Positions 8,711 through 18,383 are shown, counted from the first letter of the stretch. The stretch: DNA of 64,000 nt from G020348185 sp964525045 (GCA_964525045.1 CAZGFD010000018.1:1-64000), one strand, 5' to 3'. Translations and numbers: made by a program. The notes: generated by a model from the letters alone, not told the origin.

Positions 8711-9952
8711 ATGTATAGACCTGTCTGGCTCACGGTGCTCATCGCCGCGGCGGGTTGCGCTACGTTCGACCCCAAACCGCTCGACCAAGTGCCTTTCAGC
8801 AAACGCGCCCAGTCCATCACCAAGGGCGACGTGACCGTCTCCGCGGTCGTACTAACCGAGACTGAAACCCGCGAAGCCTTCGACGTGCAAATGCAACGGA
8901 AGAAGATTCAACCGGTATGGCTGCGTATCCAGAACAACGCCGACCATGACTACCTCTTTCTCTCTGCTGACCTCGACCCTGAATACTTCTCCCCGCACGA
9001 GACATCCTGGAAAAACCACTTTTTCCTACGCGACCAGGAAAACAAGAAGATGGATGATTACATGTACGACCAAGAGATCCATCTCGACATTCCCCCACGC
9101 AGCACCGTAGAGGGATTCGTCTATACCAACCGCGACCACGGGGTAAAGGTCGTGAGCGTGCGTCTGCTCGCCGATCACGAACTCAAGGAGTTTACGTTTA
9201 TTCTCGATATCCCCGGCTTTAAGGCCGATTTCCTCGAGGTCGACTTTGAGAACCTCTACCCGGAAGAGGAAGTAATGGAGGTTGACCTCACGAAGCTTCA
9301 CAACGCACTCCAGGAACTGCCCTGCTGCGTGTTGGGGGGCGATAAGAAGACCCCAGGCGATCCCCTGAATCTCGTCATTGTTGGGGATCCGGAGCATGCC
9401 CTTGCCCCCTTTATCCACCGTGGTTGGCATCTCACGGAGAGGATTCACACCGGATCGGTATGGAAAACCGTGCGTTCATCCCTCTTCGGAACGGAGTACA
9501 AGACCTCGCCCATCTCTTCCCTCTACCTCTATGGCCGCCCCCAGGATATTGGGCTCCAGAAGGCGCGCGATTCGGTGGACGAGCGCAACCACCTGCGGCT
9601 TTGGCTCTCGCCCTTTCGCTACAAAGGGCAGGAGGTCTGGGTCGGGCAGATTAGCCGGGACATCGGTGTGCGTTTCTCACGTAAAACCTTCGTCACCCAC
9701 GAAATCGATCCGGAGGTGGACGAGGCAAGGGACTATATCGTACAGGATCTGATCCTCTCGCAGAGCGTGGAAGCAGTGGCCTACGTGGGTGGAGTAGGGC
9801 CTGCCCACAAGAACGAACCGCGCTACAACTACACCCTCTCTCCGTACTTCACGGATGGTCTGCGCGCGGTGCTCTTTACCTCCGACAAACCGGTTTCGCT
9901 CACGGAAGTGGATTTTTTCGACTGGGAGCATCCTCCCCAGGACTGGGACTAA
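8711..9952 (+). CDS. LssY C-terminal-domain lipoprotein
   Basis: A 413-residue protein with a short lipoprotein signal: a hydrophobic stretch ending in AAAGC, with lipid-accepting Cys16. The C-terminal half (about 215-370) resembles the LssY C-terminal domain: LNLVIVGDPEHALAPF, SLYLYGRPQDIGLQKAR, HLRLWLSPFR and GQEVWVGQISRDIGVRF. In LssY-type proteins this domain is usually fused to a PAP2/DedA membrane part; here it is free and lipid-anchored. Its molecular role is unknown. The DNA is visibly richer in G and C than the flanking genes, which could reflect transfer. ATG 8711 is preferred to the adjacent TTG; no good ribosome site is visible. It is convergent with the next gene. Confidence 0.78.
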   Translation: MYRPVWLTVLIAAAGCATFDPKPLDQVPFSKRAQSITKGDVTVSAVVLTETETREAFDVQMQRKKIQPVWLRIQNNADHDYLFLSADLDPEYFSPHETSWKNHFFLRDQENKKMDDYMYDQEIHLDIPPRSTVEGFVYTNRDHGVKVVSVRLLADHELKEFTFILDIPGFKADFLEVDFENLYPEEEVMEVDLTKLHNALQELPCCVLGGDKKTPGDPLNLVIVGDPEHALAPFIHRGWHLTERIHTGSVWKTVRSSLFGTEYKTSPISSLYLYGRPQDIGLQKARDSVDERNHLRLWLSPFRYKGQEVWVGQISRDIGVRFSRKTFVTHEIDPEVDEARDYIVQDLILSQSVEAVAYVGGVGPAHKNEPRYNYTLSPYFTDGLRAVLFTSDKPVSLTEVDFFDWEHPPQDWD

Positions 9953-10129
9953 GAACTACCGGTTAAATTAGTACATGAGGAAAGAGTGGTGAGGAAGTTT
10001 GCCTGGGAATCTTGAGTTACATTGATTGTTGATCTCTTTTAAAAAAAAAGAGGCGAGGGGTCCAGTCACAGAATTTCGCGATCTAATCCTGACCAAAATG
10101 GGAGCAATTCGGCTGGCCCAGGGTTGAAT

Positions 10130-11707
10130 TTAAGGAATCTGAAGCGTCGGCTTGGGCTCGATGGATACCCCAAATTTGAGTTCCCAATTAGTCCCGCCTA
10201 TCTCCAGCCGACCGTTGGGCATATTGGCATTTTTCGGCTGCCCTTTATCACGAACTTCGTAGGTCGGCCACAGGATGCCGGTTGAGTCGTTGAACTGGTT
10301 GGTATCGTCCAAAAGCATAATATATTTTTTATTGTTGTATTGTGACACCCCGTACACCCGCACCATGTGCCCGCTGGCCCAGGCTCCGGCCAGATCGTAA
10401 CGGCTGAAGCTGACTCCCACACCACGACCGGCCACAATCTGATCCCTGATCCACTCCCACGTCACTTCTTCTCCTTCGCGCGTACTGGTGAGCCCACCGA
10501 GATTGATCGTCGTGTTCCCGCAGGTCGCCTCCCCATCACCATAAACCGCATCGCCGCCCTGATGACGCAATACAACCTGCATCTTGGCATCAGAAAGATA
10601 CATCGCCAGATATCCCATCAATCCTCGGATATTCTGGCAACGATTTGACCCTTCACCTTTTTTGCGAGTAAAAGTGCCTATTCTTCGTGTAAATGTATCG
10701 ACATTTGCCACAATACTGGTAGGCGGCTGGGGCTCCCAGATAAGGACATCTGGGGACGACCGCTGCTGGCCGAGACCAGGAAGGGAATTATGCTGAAGAT
10801 CCCATGAAAGCGGCACTCGATTGTAGCGATTTTCCAAAAAGGCTAAGACAAGGGCATGGGCCATAGGGACACATTGATTCACAGCGGTTTGGATGTTGGG
10901 ATTGCCATTCTGCTTTACGATAAACGGAAAGGATAGATCGGGTACGGACGGCACCGTGGGAACCGGCGTCGGCGGTGGAGGCGGTCCGAATTTCAAGTCC
11001 CCATTAACCCCCGAGGGAGAAATCGTACTGCCATCATTCTCATCCAATTCCAAAATATCCCCTTCGGCATTGACGACAGCCTGCACAACTGGATAAGAAA
11101 AAGCACGGAATGTATCAGCCACCCTTTCCCATACCTCTCCCACAACCGGAAAGGGATGAGATGAGAATAGGACGACCGCGCGAATCGAATCGACAGAGCC
11201 GTTACCCGCAACAACTGAAGCGCTAAACACGTCAACGTCATCAGGCTTCAGGTCAAAATAGGTGGCAGTCGGAACATTGTTGCGCTGCCTAACCACCGTG
11301 GAAAAATTGGTTTGGCGTTCTGATTGAATCGGAGGACCGCTGCCCTGAAACACATTCGTGTTCTCGAACGTGCATCGATTGTCGTCAGGCTTGGGAATGA
11401 GCAGGTTTTCAACCACCCAATGATGCCCACTGTTCCCGTCGGCCACAATAAATACATTAATATACCCTGTGCATTTCTCGGATACTTTTCTTAACGGTTT
11501 GGGAAACACGAGGATCCTTCCCCAGTCTGTTTGTCTGTCGGTCCCCCTCCCAAATTCAAAAGTGATCTGCTGAAATTGAACGGCTTTCATTTTGGGGAAG
11601 ACGGGTTTGATGCGGCCGAAATCATCGACCGCCAACCCCTGGCCACTGAACAGGATGATACTGAGCAAGGAAAGAAACGAAAAACGAGAGGGGAATCGAT
11701 ATTTCAT
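10130..11707 (-). CDS. Exported protein with papain/C39-like peptidase domain
   Basis: A 525-residue protein with a signal peptide (residues 8-26). The N-terminal part (about 30-240) is unassigned. A proline-rich linker (GPPPPPTPVP, 241-250) leads to a C-terminal domain with a papain/C39-like layout: Cys279 in VNQCVPMAHALVLAF, His447 in ASGHMVRVYG, and Asp467/Asp468 in LLDDTN. The order Cys-His-Asp and spacing fit a cysteine peptidase or an inactive relative. Calling it a peptidase is inference from motifs. AGGGAGG lies just upstream of the ATG. It stands alone and is convergent with the LssY gene. Confidence 0.75.
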   Translation of the reverse strand: MKYRFPSRFSFLSLLSIILFSGQGLAVDDFGRIKPVFPKMKAVQFQQITFEFGRGTDRQTDWGRILVFPKPLRKVSEKCTGYINVFIVADGNSGHHWVVENLLIPKPDDNRCTFENTNVFQGSGPPIQSERQTNFSTVVRQRNNVPTATYFDLKPDDVDVFSASVVAGNGSVDSIRAVVLFSSHPFPVVGEVWERVADTFRAFSYPVVQAVVNAEGDILELDENDGSTISPSGVNGDLKFGPPPPPTPVPTVPSVPDLSFPFIVKQNGNPNIQTAVNQCVPMAHALVLAFLENRYNRVPLSWDLQHNSLPGLGQQRSSPDVLIWEPQPPTSIVANVDTFTRRIGTFTRKKGEGSNRCQNIRGLMGYLAMYLSDAKMQVVLRHQGGDAVYGDGEATCGNTTINLGGLTSTREGEEVTWEWIRDQIVAGRGVGVSFSRYDLAGAWASGHMVRVYGVSQYNNKKYIMLLDDTNQFNDSTGILWPTYEVRDKGQPKNANMPNGRLEIGGTNWELKFGVSIEPKPTLQIP

Positions 11708-11939
11708 AAGGACCTCCCTGTTAATAGGTTGACCTTTGAAATATTCTTCTAAAACTAACCTTTATATTATAGCAGACAATAAAAGATGAGGCCCCTAATC
11801 GGCCTTGTTCCGTAATCCCAAAAAACTCCAAGAAATTCAGCCACTTGCGTTTTTCGACTCAATCCTTACAATGCAACAGATTTAATAAGTTACCCATACC
11901 TATTCAACAATGCCGGGGCAACCCTGAAGGAGATTGAAC

Positions 11940-12647
11940 ATGAACGATAAATCGATACGACGACGAGATTTACTGTCAATGGTTCCAGCATGCCTGGGTG
12001 CCGCGGCTATTGGTCCAATGATTTCTTGGTTCCCCCCTGCACATGCGAACACGAAGAACGATAAGTCTACTGACGCCTCCCTCCAGGCCCTCCTTGAAGG
12101 GAATGAGCGTTACCTCAAGGGAACCACACACAAGCATGATTTTCATGTTGATCGTACTGCCCTTGCACAGGGACAACGCCCGATTGCAGCGGTACTGAGT
12201 TGTTCCGATTCTCGTGTGGTGCCGCAGTTTGTGTTTGACCAGGGACCGGGCAGGCTTTTCGTTATGCGGGTTGCGGGAAATATTGCAACCAGTGAGGTCA
12301 TTGCGTCGATCGAGTACGCTGTCAATTTCTTGCAAACTTCACTTATTTTCGTACTCGGCCACACCTCCTGTGGGGCAATCCAATCTGCGATCAAGGTGGT
12401 GACAGAAGGTGTGGTATTGCCGGGGTTGCTTCCGGAACTCGTTGACCCCATTGGTCAAGCCGTTCGGGTCGCGAAATCGAAACCAGGTGAGCTGGAAACC
12501 AACACGTTAAAAGCGAATGTGCGTTTGACTGCTTCTGCAATTGTCAATAGCAAGACGATTATTCGGGAAGAGAAGGCATCTCAGGACATCCGGGTGGTGG
12601 GAGGGCTGTATGACTTAACAACGGGAAAAGTTTCCCTTTTGTCTTAA
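11940..12647 (+). CDS. Tat-exported beta-carbonic anhydrase
   Basis: A 235-residue beta-class carbonic anhydrase that interconverts CO2 and bicarbonate. Zinc ligands are Cys88, His141 and Cys144 (LSCSDSR, LGHTSCGA), with the Asp90/Arg92 dyad. The N-terminus carries a twin-arginine signal (SIRRRDLLSM followed by a hydrophobic stretch to PPAHA), so the enzyme is probably folded with zinc in the cytoplasm and exported to the periplasm. ATG 11940 is chosen because AAGGAG ends 7 bases upstream; a TTG two codons earlier overlaps that site. It stands alone. A periplasmic enzyme could assist inorganic carbon supply in an autotroph, which is inference. Confidence 0.93.
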   Translation: MNDKSIRRRDLLSMVPACLGAAAIGPMISWFPPAHANTKNDKSTDASLQALLEGNERYLKGTTHKHDFHVDRTALAQGQRPIAAVLSCSDSRVVPQFVFDQGPGRLFVMRVAGNIATSEVIASIEYAVNFLQTSLIFVLGHTSCGAIQSAIKVVTEGVVLPGLLPELVDPIGQAVRVAKSKPGELETNTLKANVRLTASAIVNSKTIIREEKASQDIRVVGGLYDLTTGKVSLLS

Positions 12648-12823
12648 GGCAGAAAGGCTTGGGTTTCCCGCCTTCGATCAAAGGACTCAACACCTAAACT
12701 TTCATATCGTGGCCTTCAATTTAAACCCACCACTCCAGTTTCCAGAGGTTCTGGGAATTAAACCTTTCCGATATAGGAACTCCAAGAGCGACCCCTATCC
12801 TGAATCCCCTTAGAGGTAATGAA

Positions 12824-13705
12824 ATGAAGATCGCAATCAATACCCCCAATGGAAACATAGGTCGTCCACTGGTCAATCAACTACTCGACGCAGGGCAAGA
12901 GCTCATCCTCTTGACGCGTAGACCGGAAAAGACCGGACCCCTTGCGGATCGCGGCGCGACCGTGCATGAAGGTGACCTTCTGGATGAGGGGTTTGTCGTT
13001 CAGGCAACAAAAGGCGTCGATGTTTTGTTCTGGCTCTCCCCGGCTGACCCGACGGTTAAGGATTTTCGCGGCTATCAGGACAAGATCGCCCAAACCTGCC
13101 TCAAGGCCGTGACCGCTAACAAGATTTCACGCGTTATGACACTTTCGAGTGTCGGGGCTCAGCTCACCGAGGGGACCGGTCCGATCCTGGGCCTCGGCAA
13201 TCTCGAGCGCATGCTCGACAAGACAGAATCAAAGGTGACGCATGTGCGCCCAAACTCCTTTATGGAAAACATGCTACAGTCGCTCGAAACGATCGCAGCC
13301 GACGGCAGAATTTTTCTGCCATTTCCGGGTTCGATCGAGTACCCTATGATTGCGACCCGGGATATCGCAGAAGTGTGTGGGGATCGGCTTCTGATCGAAA
13401 ACTGGGACAAGCGCACCATCATCGAGCTAGCGGGTCCGAAGTCAGTGAGCCACGATGCCGCGGCAACCGCAATCGGCAAGGCCATTGACAAGGAGGTGAA
13501 ACACGTTGAGATTGCCGACGGTGATTTCATGGGCGCCATGGCGAAGTATGGGGTGAGTGAGAGTGCTACGGATGTATTTCTCGAGATGTACGACGGATTC
13601 AAGAAGGGTACGATCCAGCACGAAACGACACCACAGCGGACGTCGACCACGTTCGAGTGGTTTGCGGCGAATGTGATAAAGCCCTCGATTGCATCAATGA
13701 AATAG
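12824..13705 (+). CDS. NmrA-like NAD(P)-binding protein
   Basis: A 293-residue atypical short-chain dehydrogenase/NmrA-like protein. It begins with a dinucleotide-binding motif TPNGNIGRPLV and a strand-helix pattern (ILLTRRPEK, VHEGDLLD, VDVLFWLSP). Later regions fit the family (VMTLSSVGAQ, THVRPNSFMENML, YPMIATRDIAEV). Relatives bind NADPH and serve as redox sensors or quinone/isoflavone-type reductases; the substrate is not predictable. GAGGTAATGA precedes the ATG. The gene stands alone between the carbonic anhydrase and a small exported protein. Confidence 0.85.
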   Translation: MKIAINTPNGNIGRPLVNQLLDAGQELILLTRRPEKTGPLADRGATVHEGDLLDEGFVVQATKGVDVLFWLSPADPTVKDFRGYQDKIAQTCLKAVTANKISRVMTLSSVGAQLTEGTGPILGLGNLERMLDKTESKVTHVRPNSFMENMLQSLETIAADGRIFLPFPGSIEYPMIATRDIAEVCGDRLLIENWDKRTIIELAGPKSVSHDAAATAIGKAIDKEVKHVEIADGDFMGAMAKYGVSESATDVFLEMYDGFKKGTIQHETTPQRTSTTFEWFAANVIKPSIASMK

Positions 13706-13775
13706 TCGAATCCTTATGGTAAGAGAATTAATGCGGTTTATTGACGCTAAATAATATTGTCCAGGGAGGTGCAAC

Positions 13776-14204
13776 ATGAAAAGTCACATCGTTTTGTCCC
13801 TTGTGTTCGTTATGGGATTTATCGCGTTCCCCATGGTGTCAATAGCCGATCCTAACGGTGAGAGCCAAATCTATGCGGTGAAAGTGACACCCGCCAATGA
13901 CGAACCGTTTGATGATTGTTATATCTTTCATCCCGACGGGAGCCTCGAAATTTTAGCCGATACCCTTATCTTGGCTTGGGGGTACAAAACCAATGGCCAG
14001 AGCCTTTTTCGGTACCAGGGAGTCACGACCGAAGGAAACTTTCTTTCTCTCGGAGTCAGTGGCGTGAAGTCTGTTTTTGGATTAAACGGCGATGAAATCA
14101 GCGAATCGGGTACTACCTACAAAGTCAGGGGAAAAAGAGTGAAACAATGCGAAATTACTCCTGCCCCCAACGCGGCAGCTGAGACCCGCCGTGAACCACG
14201 ATGA
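13776..14204 (+). CDS. Small exported protein of unknown function
   Basis: A 142-residue protein with a signal peptide (residues 4-24, likely cut near SIADP). The mature part is beta-rich and has two cysteines (FDDCYIFHPDGSLEI and VKQCEI). The FHPDGSLEI segment resembles a short beta-hairpin common in small secreted proteins, but no family is recognised. GGGAGG ends 7 bases before the ATG. About 320 bases follow before the next start codon (14205-14525), in which I see only AT-rich sequence. Confidence 0.75.
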   Translation: MKSHIVLSLVFVMGFIAFPMVSIADPNGESQIYAVKVTPANDEPFDDCYIFHPDGSLEILADTLILAWGYKTNGQSLFRYQGVTTEGNFLSLGVSGVKSVFGLNGDEISESGTTYKVRGKRVKQCEITPAPNAAAETRREPR

Positions 14205-14525
14205 GTGCGTGTACCCCGACTTTTTCCCTCTGATGAAGCCGGGGTGAACGCATTTACTTCGACCAACATACCACCAGATTTTTTTCTTTTCCTTCAAGAT
14301 CTCCAACAGCTTCTCCTACCTCGTTAGATTTCATTTCCCCCTAAATACTTTTTCTATAAAAATCCCATTCCATTGAAGCGAGGCCCAAACCCCTGTGTTT
14401 CTGAGATCAAAAGTGATACCATACGAAGGAAGCTTGCAATGCCTAATCACAGGCAATGAACATGGTCCCTTACTGGCCCGTGCCTTAATTGCATGAAAAA
14501 AAAGAACAAATTGGAGGATGTGGCG

Positions 14526-14867
14526 ATGGTGGAAAACACACACGGTGCAACAGAAACCGAGACGGCCTCGTGGACCGATCCCGTTACGACAACTGCCACA
14601 GACACCGTACGATGTGTCGAAGACGGGTTAGGATCGGTGGGGTCAGAAATTTGGGGGTTTTTTCACCAACATCCGAAGGTTGGGGGGTTGGTAACCGGCG
14701 GATTGGGTCTCGGTGCCGCTATGGCCATCGGGGTGGCCGAGTTGGCGGCTACGGTTTTCACCGGTTACCTCGGTTACAGAATTTTCGCCTATGGGGAAAC
14801 ACTGACCGAAGCCTTTGAGAAGAGCATCAAGCTGGAGGAAGGAAAGCTCCCAGAAAAGGACATGTAA
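14526..14867 (+). CDS. Small protein with glycine-rich membrane segment
   Basis: A 113-residue protein. An acidic/Thr-rich N-terminal half (ETETASWTDPVTTTATD) is followed by a FFHQHPKVGG stretch and a glycine/alanine-rich hydrophobic segment (about residues 57-90) that could span the membrane once or form a hairpin, then a charged tail. I do not recognise a family. ATG 14526 is chosen over an upstream ATG at 14493 because GGAGG ends 8 bases before it. Confidence 0.68.
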   Translation: MVENTHGATETETASWTDPVTTTATDTVRCVEDGLGSVGSEIWGFFHQHPKVGGLVTGGLGLGAAMAIGVAELAATVFTGYLGYRIFAYGETLTEAFEKSIKLEEGKLPEKDM

Positions 14868-15165
14868 ATATCAACTGGACATATTTGCGATAAGCCGGCC
14901 ACCGCCATGCGTTAATTGAAATTCTTAACATGCTCTCACAAACACCCAATCGGAAAATATAAGTCTTGCAAGGCCGGCCACCTTTGAGTTTCCATCCTCC
15001 CCTACTCCCTTTTTCATTATACTTCCCACATTCGTAGTTAATTGTATTTTGATGCCAGAGAAATGGGATCACATTCGTGTGGGGCGAAGTGGTATAAAAT
15101 TAAAAAAATTCCACTTGAAGTCGGCCGCTTTTGGCGAAAACCCTTATTCGGAGTATCATGTTAAC

Positions 15166-16131
15166 GTGAAACATTTTATTTTCCTGGTAATAGCGATTTT
15201 AGGATACGCTGCATCTGCACAGGCTGACCCTGGCTTTGATCGATGGGTGCAAGATCTGAAAGTCGAGGCACGCAGTCGAGGAATTTCCCCTTCGCTTCTT
15301 AATGACGCATTCCAAGATATCAAACCCTTGCCGCGAGTATTAGAGCTTGACCGCAAACAACCGGAATCCACCATGACATTTGTGGAATATAAAAAACATG
15401 TGATTTCCCCGATGCGGATACAACAGGGCCGTGAAATGCTGGCCCTGCATCGTGATTTATTGACGGAGGTTGGGCAGCATTACGGTGTCCCGCCACGTTT
15501 TATTGTGGCGCTCTGGGGGATCGAAACGAGCTATGGAAAGAATACAGGAGGGTTCAATGTTATAGAAGCCCTGGCTACCTTGGCCTATGACGGTCGACGG
15601 AGCCAATATTTTCGGGGTGAACTATTGAATGCTCTCCAAATCCTAGAAGAAGGACATGCCTCCATCCCGACAATGAAAGGTTCCTGGGCGGGGGCTATGG
15701 GGCAAAGCCAGTTTATGCCTTCCAGTTTCCTGAAGCTGGCGGTTGACTTTGACGGAGACGGCCGAAAAGATATCTGGACAACCCATGCAGACGTCTTTGC
15801 CTCCGCCGCCAATTACCTCTCCCAATCCGGTTGGCGTACGGGAGAAACCTGGGGAAGAACCGTCCGGTTACCCAAGGGGTTTAATCAGCGAGAGACCGGT
15901 CTACAAATTAGCAAGCCGCTACCAACCTGGCAAAAAATGGGTGTCCGCCGTGGTGACGGGGGAAATCTCCCGATGGTTTCAATGAAAGGGTCCATTATTC
16001 TGCCTGACAAAACATTGTTTCCCGCTTTTTTGGTCTATCATAACTACCGAGTCCTCATGAGGTGGAATCGTTCCTTTTATTTTGCTACAAGCGTTGGACT
16101 ATTGGCGGATGCCATCGTCCGACGACAATGA
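15166..16131 (+). CDS. Lytic murein transglycosylase, MltB type
   Basis: A 321-residue periplasmic lytic transglycosylase (SLT_2/MltB family) that cleaves peptidoglycan glycan strands to 1,6-anhydro-MurNAc products. A signal peptide (VKHFIFLVIAILGYAASAQA) precedes the domain. The catalytic Glu lies in ALWGIETSYGKNTGG; GAMGQSQFMPSSF and a Ca-loop-like DFDGDGRKDIW are typical. The frame is open upstream to 15049, but the GTG at 15166 begins a good signal peptide; GGAG is 12 bases upstream, so the start is uncertain. The 1,6-anhydro products are the substrates of AnmK, encoded at 61010-62158. Confidence 0.88.
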   Translation: MKHFIFLVIAILGYAASAQADPGFDRWVQDLKVEARSRGISPSLLNDAFQDIKPLPRVLELDRKQPESTMTFVEYKKHVISPMRIQQGREMLALHRDLLTEVGQHYGVPPRFIVALWGIETSYGKNTGGFNVIEALATLAYDGRRSQYFRGELLNALQILEEGHASIPTMKGSWAGAMGQSQFMPSSFLKLAVDFDGDGRKDIWTTHADVFASAANYLSQSGWRTGETWGRTVRLPKGFNQRETGLQISKPLPTWQKMGVRRGDGGNLPMVSMKGSIILPDKTLFPAFLVYHNYRVLMRWNRSFYFATSVGLLADAIVRRQ

Positions 16132-16150
16132 TGGGAGGAGGCCTCCACAC

Positions 16151-16477
16151 ATGCAACTCATTATTCAGGTCATTTCGTCCCAGAGAGGATCGCTCAGGAA
16201 CCGAATTGTGAACGACCACAAACTCAAAAACTTCGGCTTCACGGTGGTCGAAAAGAAAAAAGTCGGCCGCCCACATGGATGGGCCAAACTTCATAGCTCG
16301 GAACCCGATCGGGATGGGGCCATCAATATTGAATGGAGCGGGCGGGCCAAAATGTTAATTTGTCGGGTTGTGACCAGGGGCTCCGGACGGCCAAGCCGGA
16401 TTTCGGGTGATTTCGTGGATTACCTCTTGGCACGATTTCGCACGGCTATTGTGGCCATCAATATTGTGCCCGGATAA
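16151..16477 (+). CDS. Hypothetical protein, 108 residues
   Basis: A basic, probably cytoplasmic protein (MQLIIQVISSQRGSLRNRIVND...). It has no signal peptide or transmembrane segment. A middle section rich in short beta-strand-like stretches (INIEWSGRAKMLICRVVTRGSGRPSR) and a C-terminal helix-strand (FVDYLLARFRTAIVAINIVP) suggest a compact alpha/beta fold. No family is recognised. GGGAGGAGG ends 9 bases before the ATG. It starts 19 bases after the MltB-type gene, so the two may be co-transcribed. Confidence 0.72.
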   Translation: MQLIIQVISSQRGSLRNRIVNDHKLKNFGFTVVEKKKVGRPHGWAKLHSSEPDRDGAINIEWSGRAKMLICRVVTRGSGRPSRISGDFVDYLLARFRTAIVAINIVPG

Positions 16478-16589
16478 GTCCACTTTGCTAAAAAGGGCTG
16501 GCAGACCTCGTGTAAATTGCCAAACAGTACTTACTCAACAGGAACCACGTCTTCCTCCACAAAATCAACGATGTGCAAGTTCTAATTTC

Positions 16590-17153
16590 ATGAAACCCCT
16601 TACCTTCTGCTTTCTTGCAGGATGCCTGCTGGTTCTCATGCAGGGATGCCTGCTTCCCCCCTTTCAGGCCGAACTGGATTTATCTCTTGGTGAGGAATCA
16701 TTGAAGGCTATCCAAAAGAAGAAGAAATGTGATTATCGTCTTGCGCTCGACCGGCCATCTTCCCAATACACCGTGACCAAATACAAAGATAATTTTGTTG
16801 GCAATGAACAAGCCTTTACCTTTCCTTTAGGAGCAACCCTTTCGTCCTATATGAGCCAAGCCCAAAATGAGGACGCGGGGGAACTCATCACCTTACAGTT
16901 CAATACTTCCAATTTTCATTTCGTCCTTGGAAAAGAATATGTCGCAGCGGTCAATTGGGTGGACTATAAAGCACATTTCAATGGACCAAAGCCCATCGGC
17001 GCCATATCATTTCCCATATCCTATGTTTTAACTCCCGAAATGGCGGAAGAATTAGATTTTCCCGAAAAGACATTCTACGCCGTGTCTCAATCCCTTCGTG
17101 TTACAACCATCAAGCTTTTTGATGAAGTGAGCTCTCGGATGTGTTATCGCTAG
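16590..17153 (+). CDS. Putative lipoprotein of unknown function
   Basis: A 187-residue protein with a lipoprotein signal: hydrophobic residues 4-19 then LMQGC, the probable lipidated cysteine. The mature part contains two further cysteines (KKKCDYRL and the C-terminal RMCYR). It is otherwise a mixed sequence without recognised domain. The frame runs upstream to 16407, but that part overlaps the preceding gene and lacks a signal; ATG 16590 is chosen on the signal peptide, although no good ribosome site is visible. It is convergent with the BON-domain gene. Confidence 0.7.
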   Translation: MKPLTFCFLAGCLLVLMQGCLLPPFQAELDLSLGEESLKAIQKKKKCDYRLALDRPSSQYTVTKYKDNFVGNEQAFTFPLGATLSSYMSQAQNEDAGELITLQFNTSNFHFVLGKEYVAAVNWVDYKAHFNGPKPIGAISFPISYVLTPEMAEELDFPEKTFYAVSQSLRVTTIKLFDEVSSRMCYR

Positions 17154-17220
17154 GCAGAATTTGGGTGTGGCGAGGTCGGCAAATACAAATTCCCGACTGG
17201 CAATCTCGACTCAACGAAGG

Positions 17221-17928
17221 CTATCGGAGTAGGCGGATTCTTTTCATATACCCTGATTCCGGCAACAGCAGCAAATTCGTGACCCCTGTGACTCCGCTGA
17301 CCAAACGAGCTTCCCGCTCGGCAGCATCCCGCACCTTGTCTGAACCGACCACACCAAGCAACACGACCTCTCCGGACAGAACTTCGATGTCTATCTGACT
17401 CACCAGAACCTCCGGGACGAGTGCCAAATTTGCTTTCACATCCGTCATGATGGTGATATCGGACATGCTCTGACTCACCTCATCATCCTCTACAGAGCCT
17501 TTTGCCTCTGTCGGGAGATGACCGTACAGACTTCGGAGCCCATCAACAGTCCGGGCTGCCTGCATGATTTGGTCAGCTTCTTTCTGGTCCTTGACCAAAC
17601 CCACAACAAAACCACGCTCCATAAAAACGTATGGAGAGACCGCAAACCCGTCATTGGTTGCATTTAATAGAATAGCCTCACGGAGTTGGAGTTTCAGACG
17701 TTTATCCCGGGCCAGGGTGGTTGGGCTGAGCTCGCTACGAGCGGCTTTATAGGCCGCCCGGTAGCCCATGCCCGCCCCGGAACACCCTACCGTAGCGAAC
17801 AACAAAGGAGCCAGGCCGACAATGACAAGGGTCGCTAACCCATACCCCCCCAGGGAAATGCCAAATAAGAAGGTTTTTGATTTGGAAAAACCCTGTACCT
17901 GATTGGTCATATTTTCGTTTTTATTCAT
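17221..17928 (-). CDS. Membrane-anchored BON-domain protein
   Basis: A 235-residue protein with one N-terminal hydrophobic segment (about 24-48) and a C-terminal half with two BON-like modules: LKLQLREAILLNATNDG...VSPYVFMERGFVVGLVKDQKEADQI, and ITIMTDVKANLALVPEVLVSQIDIEVLSGEVVLLGVVGS...EREARLVSGVTGVTNLL. BON domains bind phospholipids or other envelope components and occur in OsmY-like stress proteins. ATG 17928 is chosen because AAGGGGGTG lies about 6 bases upstream; a longer frame extends 16 codons further. The role is probably envelope maintenance. Confidence 0.82.
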   Translation of the reverse strand: MNKNENMTNQVQGFSKSKTFLFGISLGGYGLATLVIVGLAPLLFATVGCSGAGMGYRAAYKAARSELSPTTLARDKRLKLQLREAILLNATNDGFAVSPYVFMERGFVVGLVKDQKEADQIMQAARTVDGLRSLYGHLPTEAKGSVEDDEVSQSMSDITIMTDVKANLALVPEVLVSQIDIEVLSGEVVLLGVVGSDKVRDAAEREARLVSGVTGVTNLLLLPESGYMKRIRLLR

Positions 17929-18383
17929 ATTCTTCACCCCCTTGATACGCATGGAAATTATAACCTTCTCTCCCATCTACAAAAAGTCCTATTTGGAATA
18001 GGTGGATGGATCCTGAGGGGGGTAGGCGAACTTGAGATTTGCATTTTAATAATCAGTTCATGTATGTTTTTCACTTGATTCAAATTGGGCTGTGTGGAAG
18101 AATTTTCCACAACAAGGCTGAACGTGTCATACAGGACTAGTATAGGAAGTTGATCTAAACCGCTACTTTTTTCGCATCCTCGGCCTACTCTCCTTTCAGT
18201 CGTTTCTTGTTCGGGTTTCCGACCATAGCACGATTTATATAAGAGAGTGCACCCATGAATTGAAGATATTCATGGGTGGGTAACCGTATTCCATCAATGA
18301 CCAGAGGATAGAAGACTGATTGGCGGTTCAGGATCCCATTGCATGGAACTAACAACATTGTAAGATACGAAGGAGGTAAAGGG
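17929..18383. other. Intergenic region between divergent genes
   Basis: Roughly 450 bases separating the BON-domain gene and the DUF2934 gene, which are transcribed away from each other. It must hold both promoters. No repeat or RNA gene was seen. Minus-strand frames here overlap the DUF2934 gene and lack ribosome sites. Confidence 0.45.
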
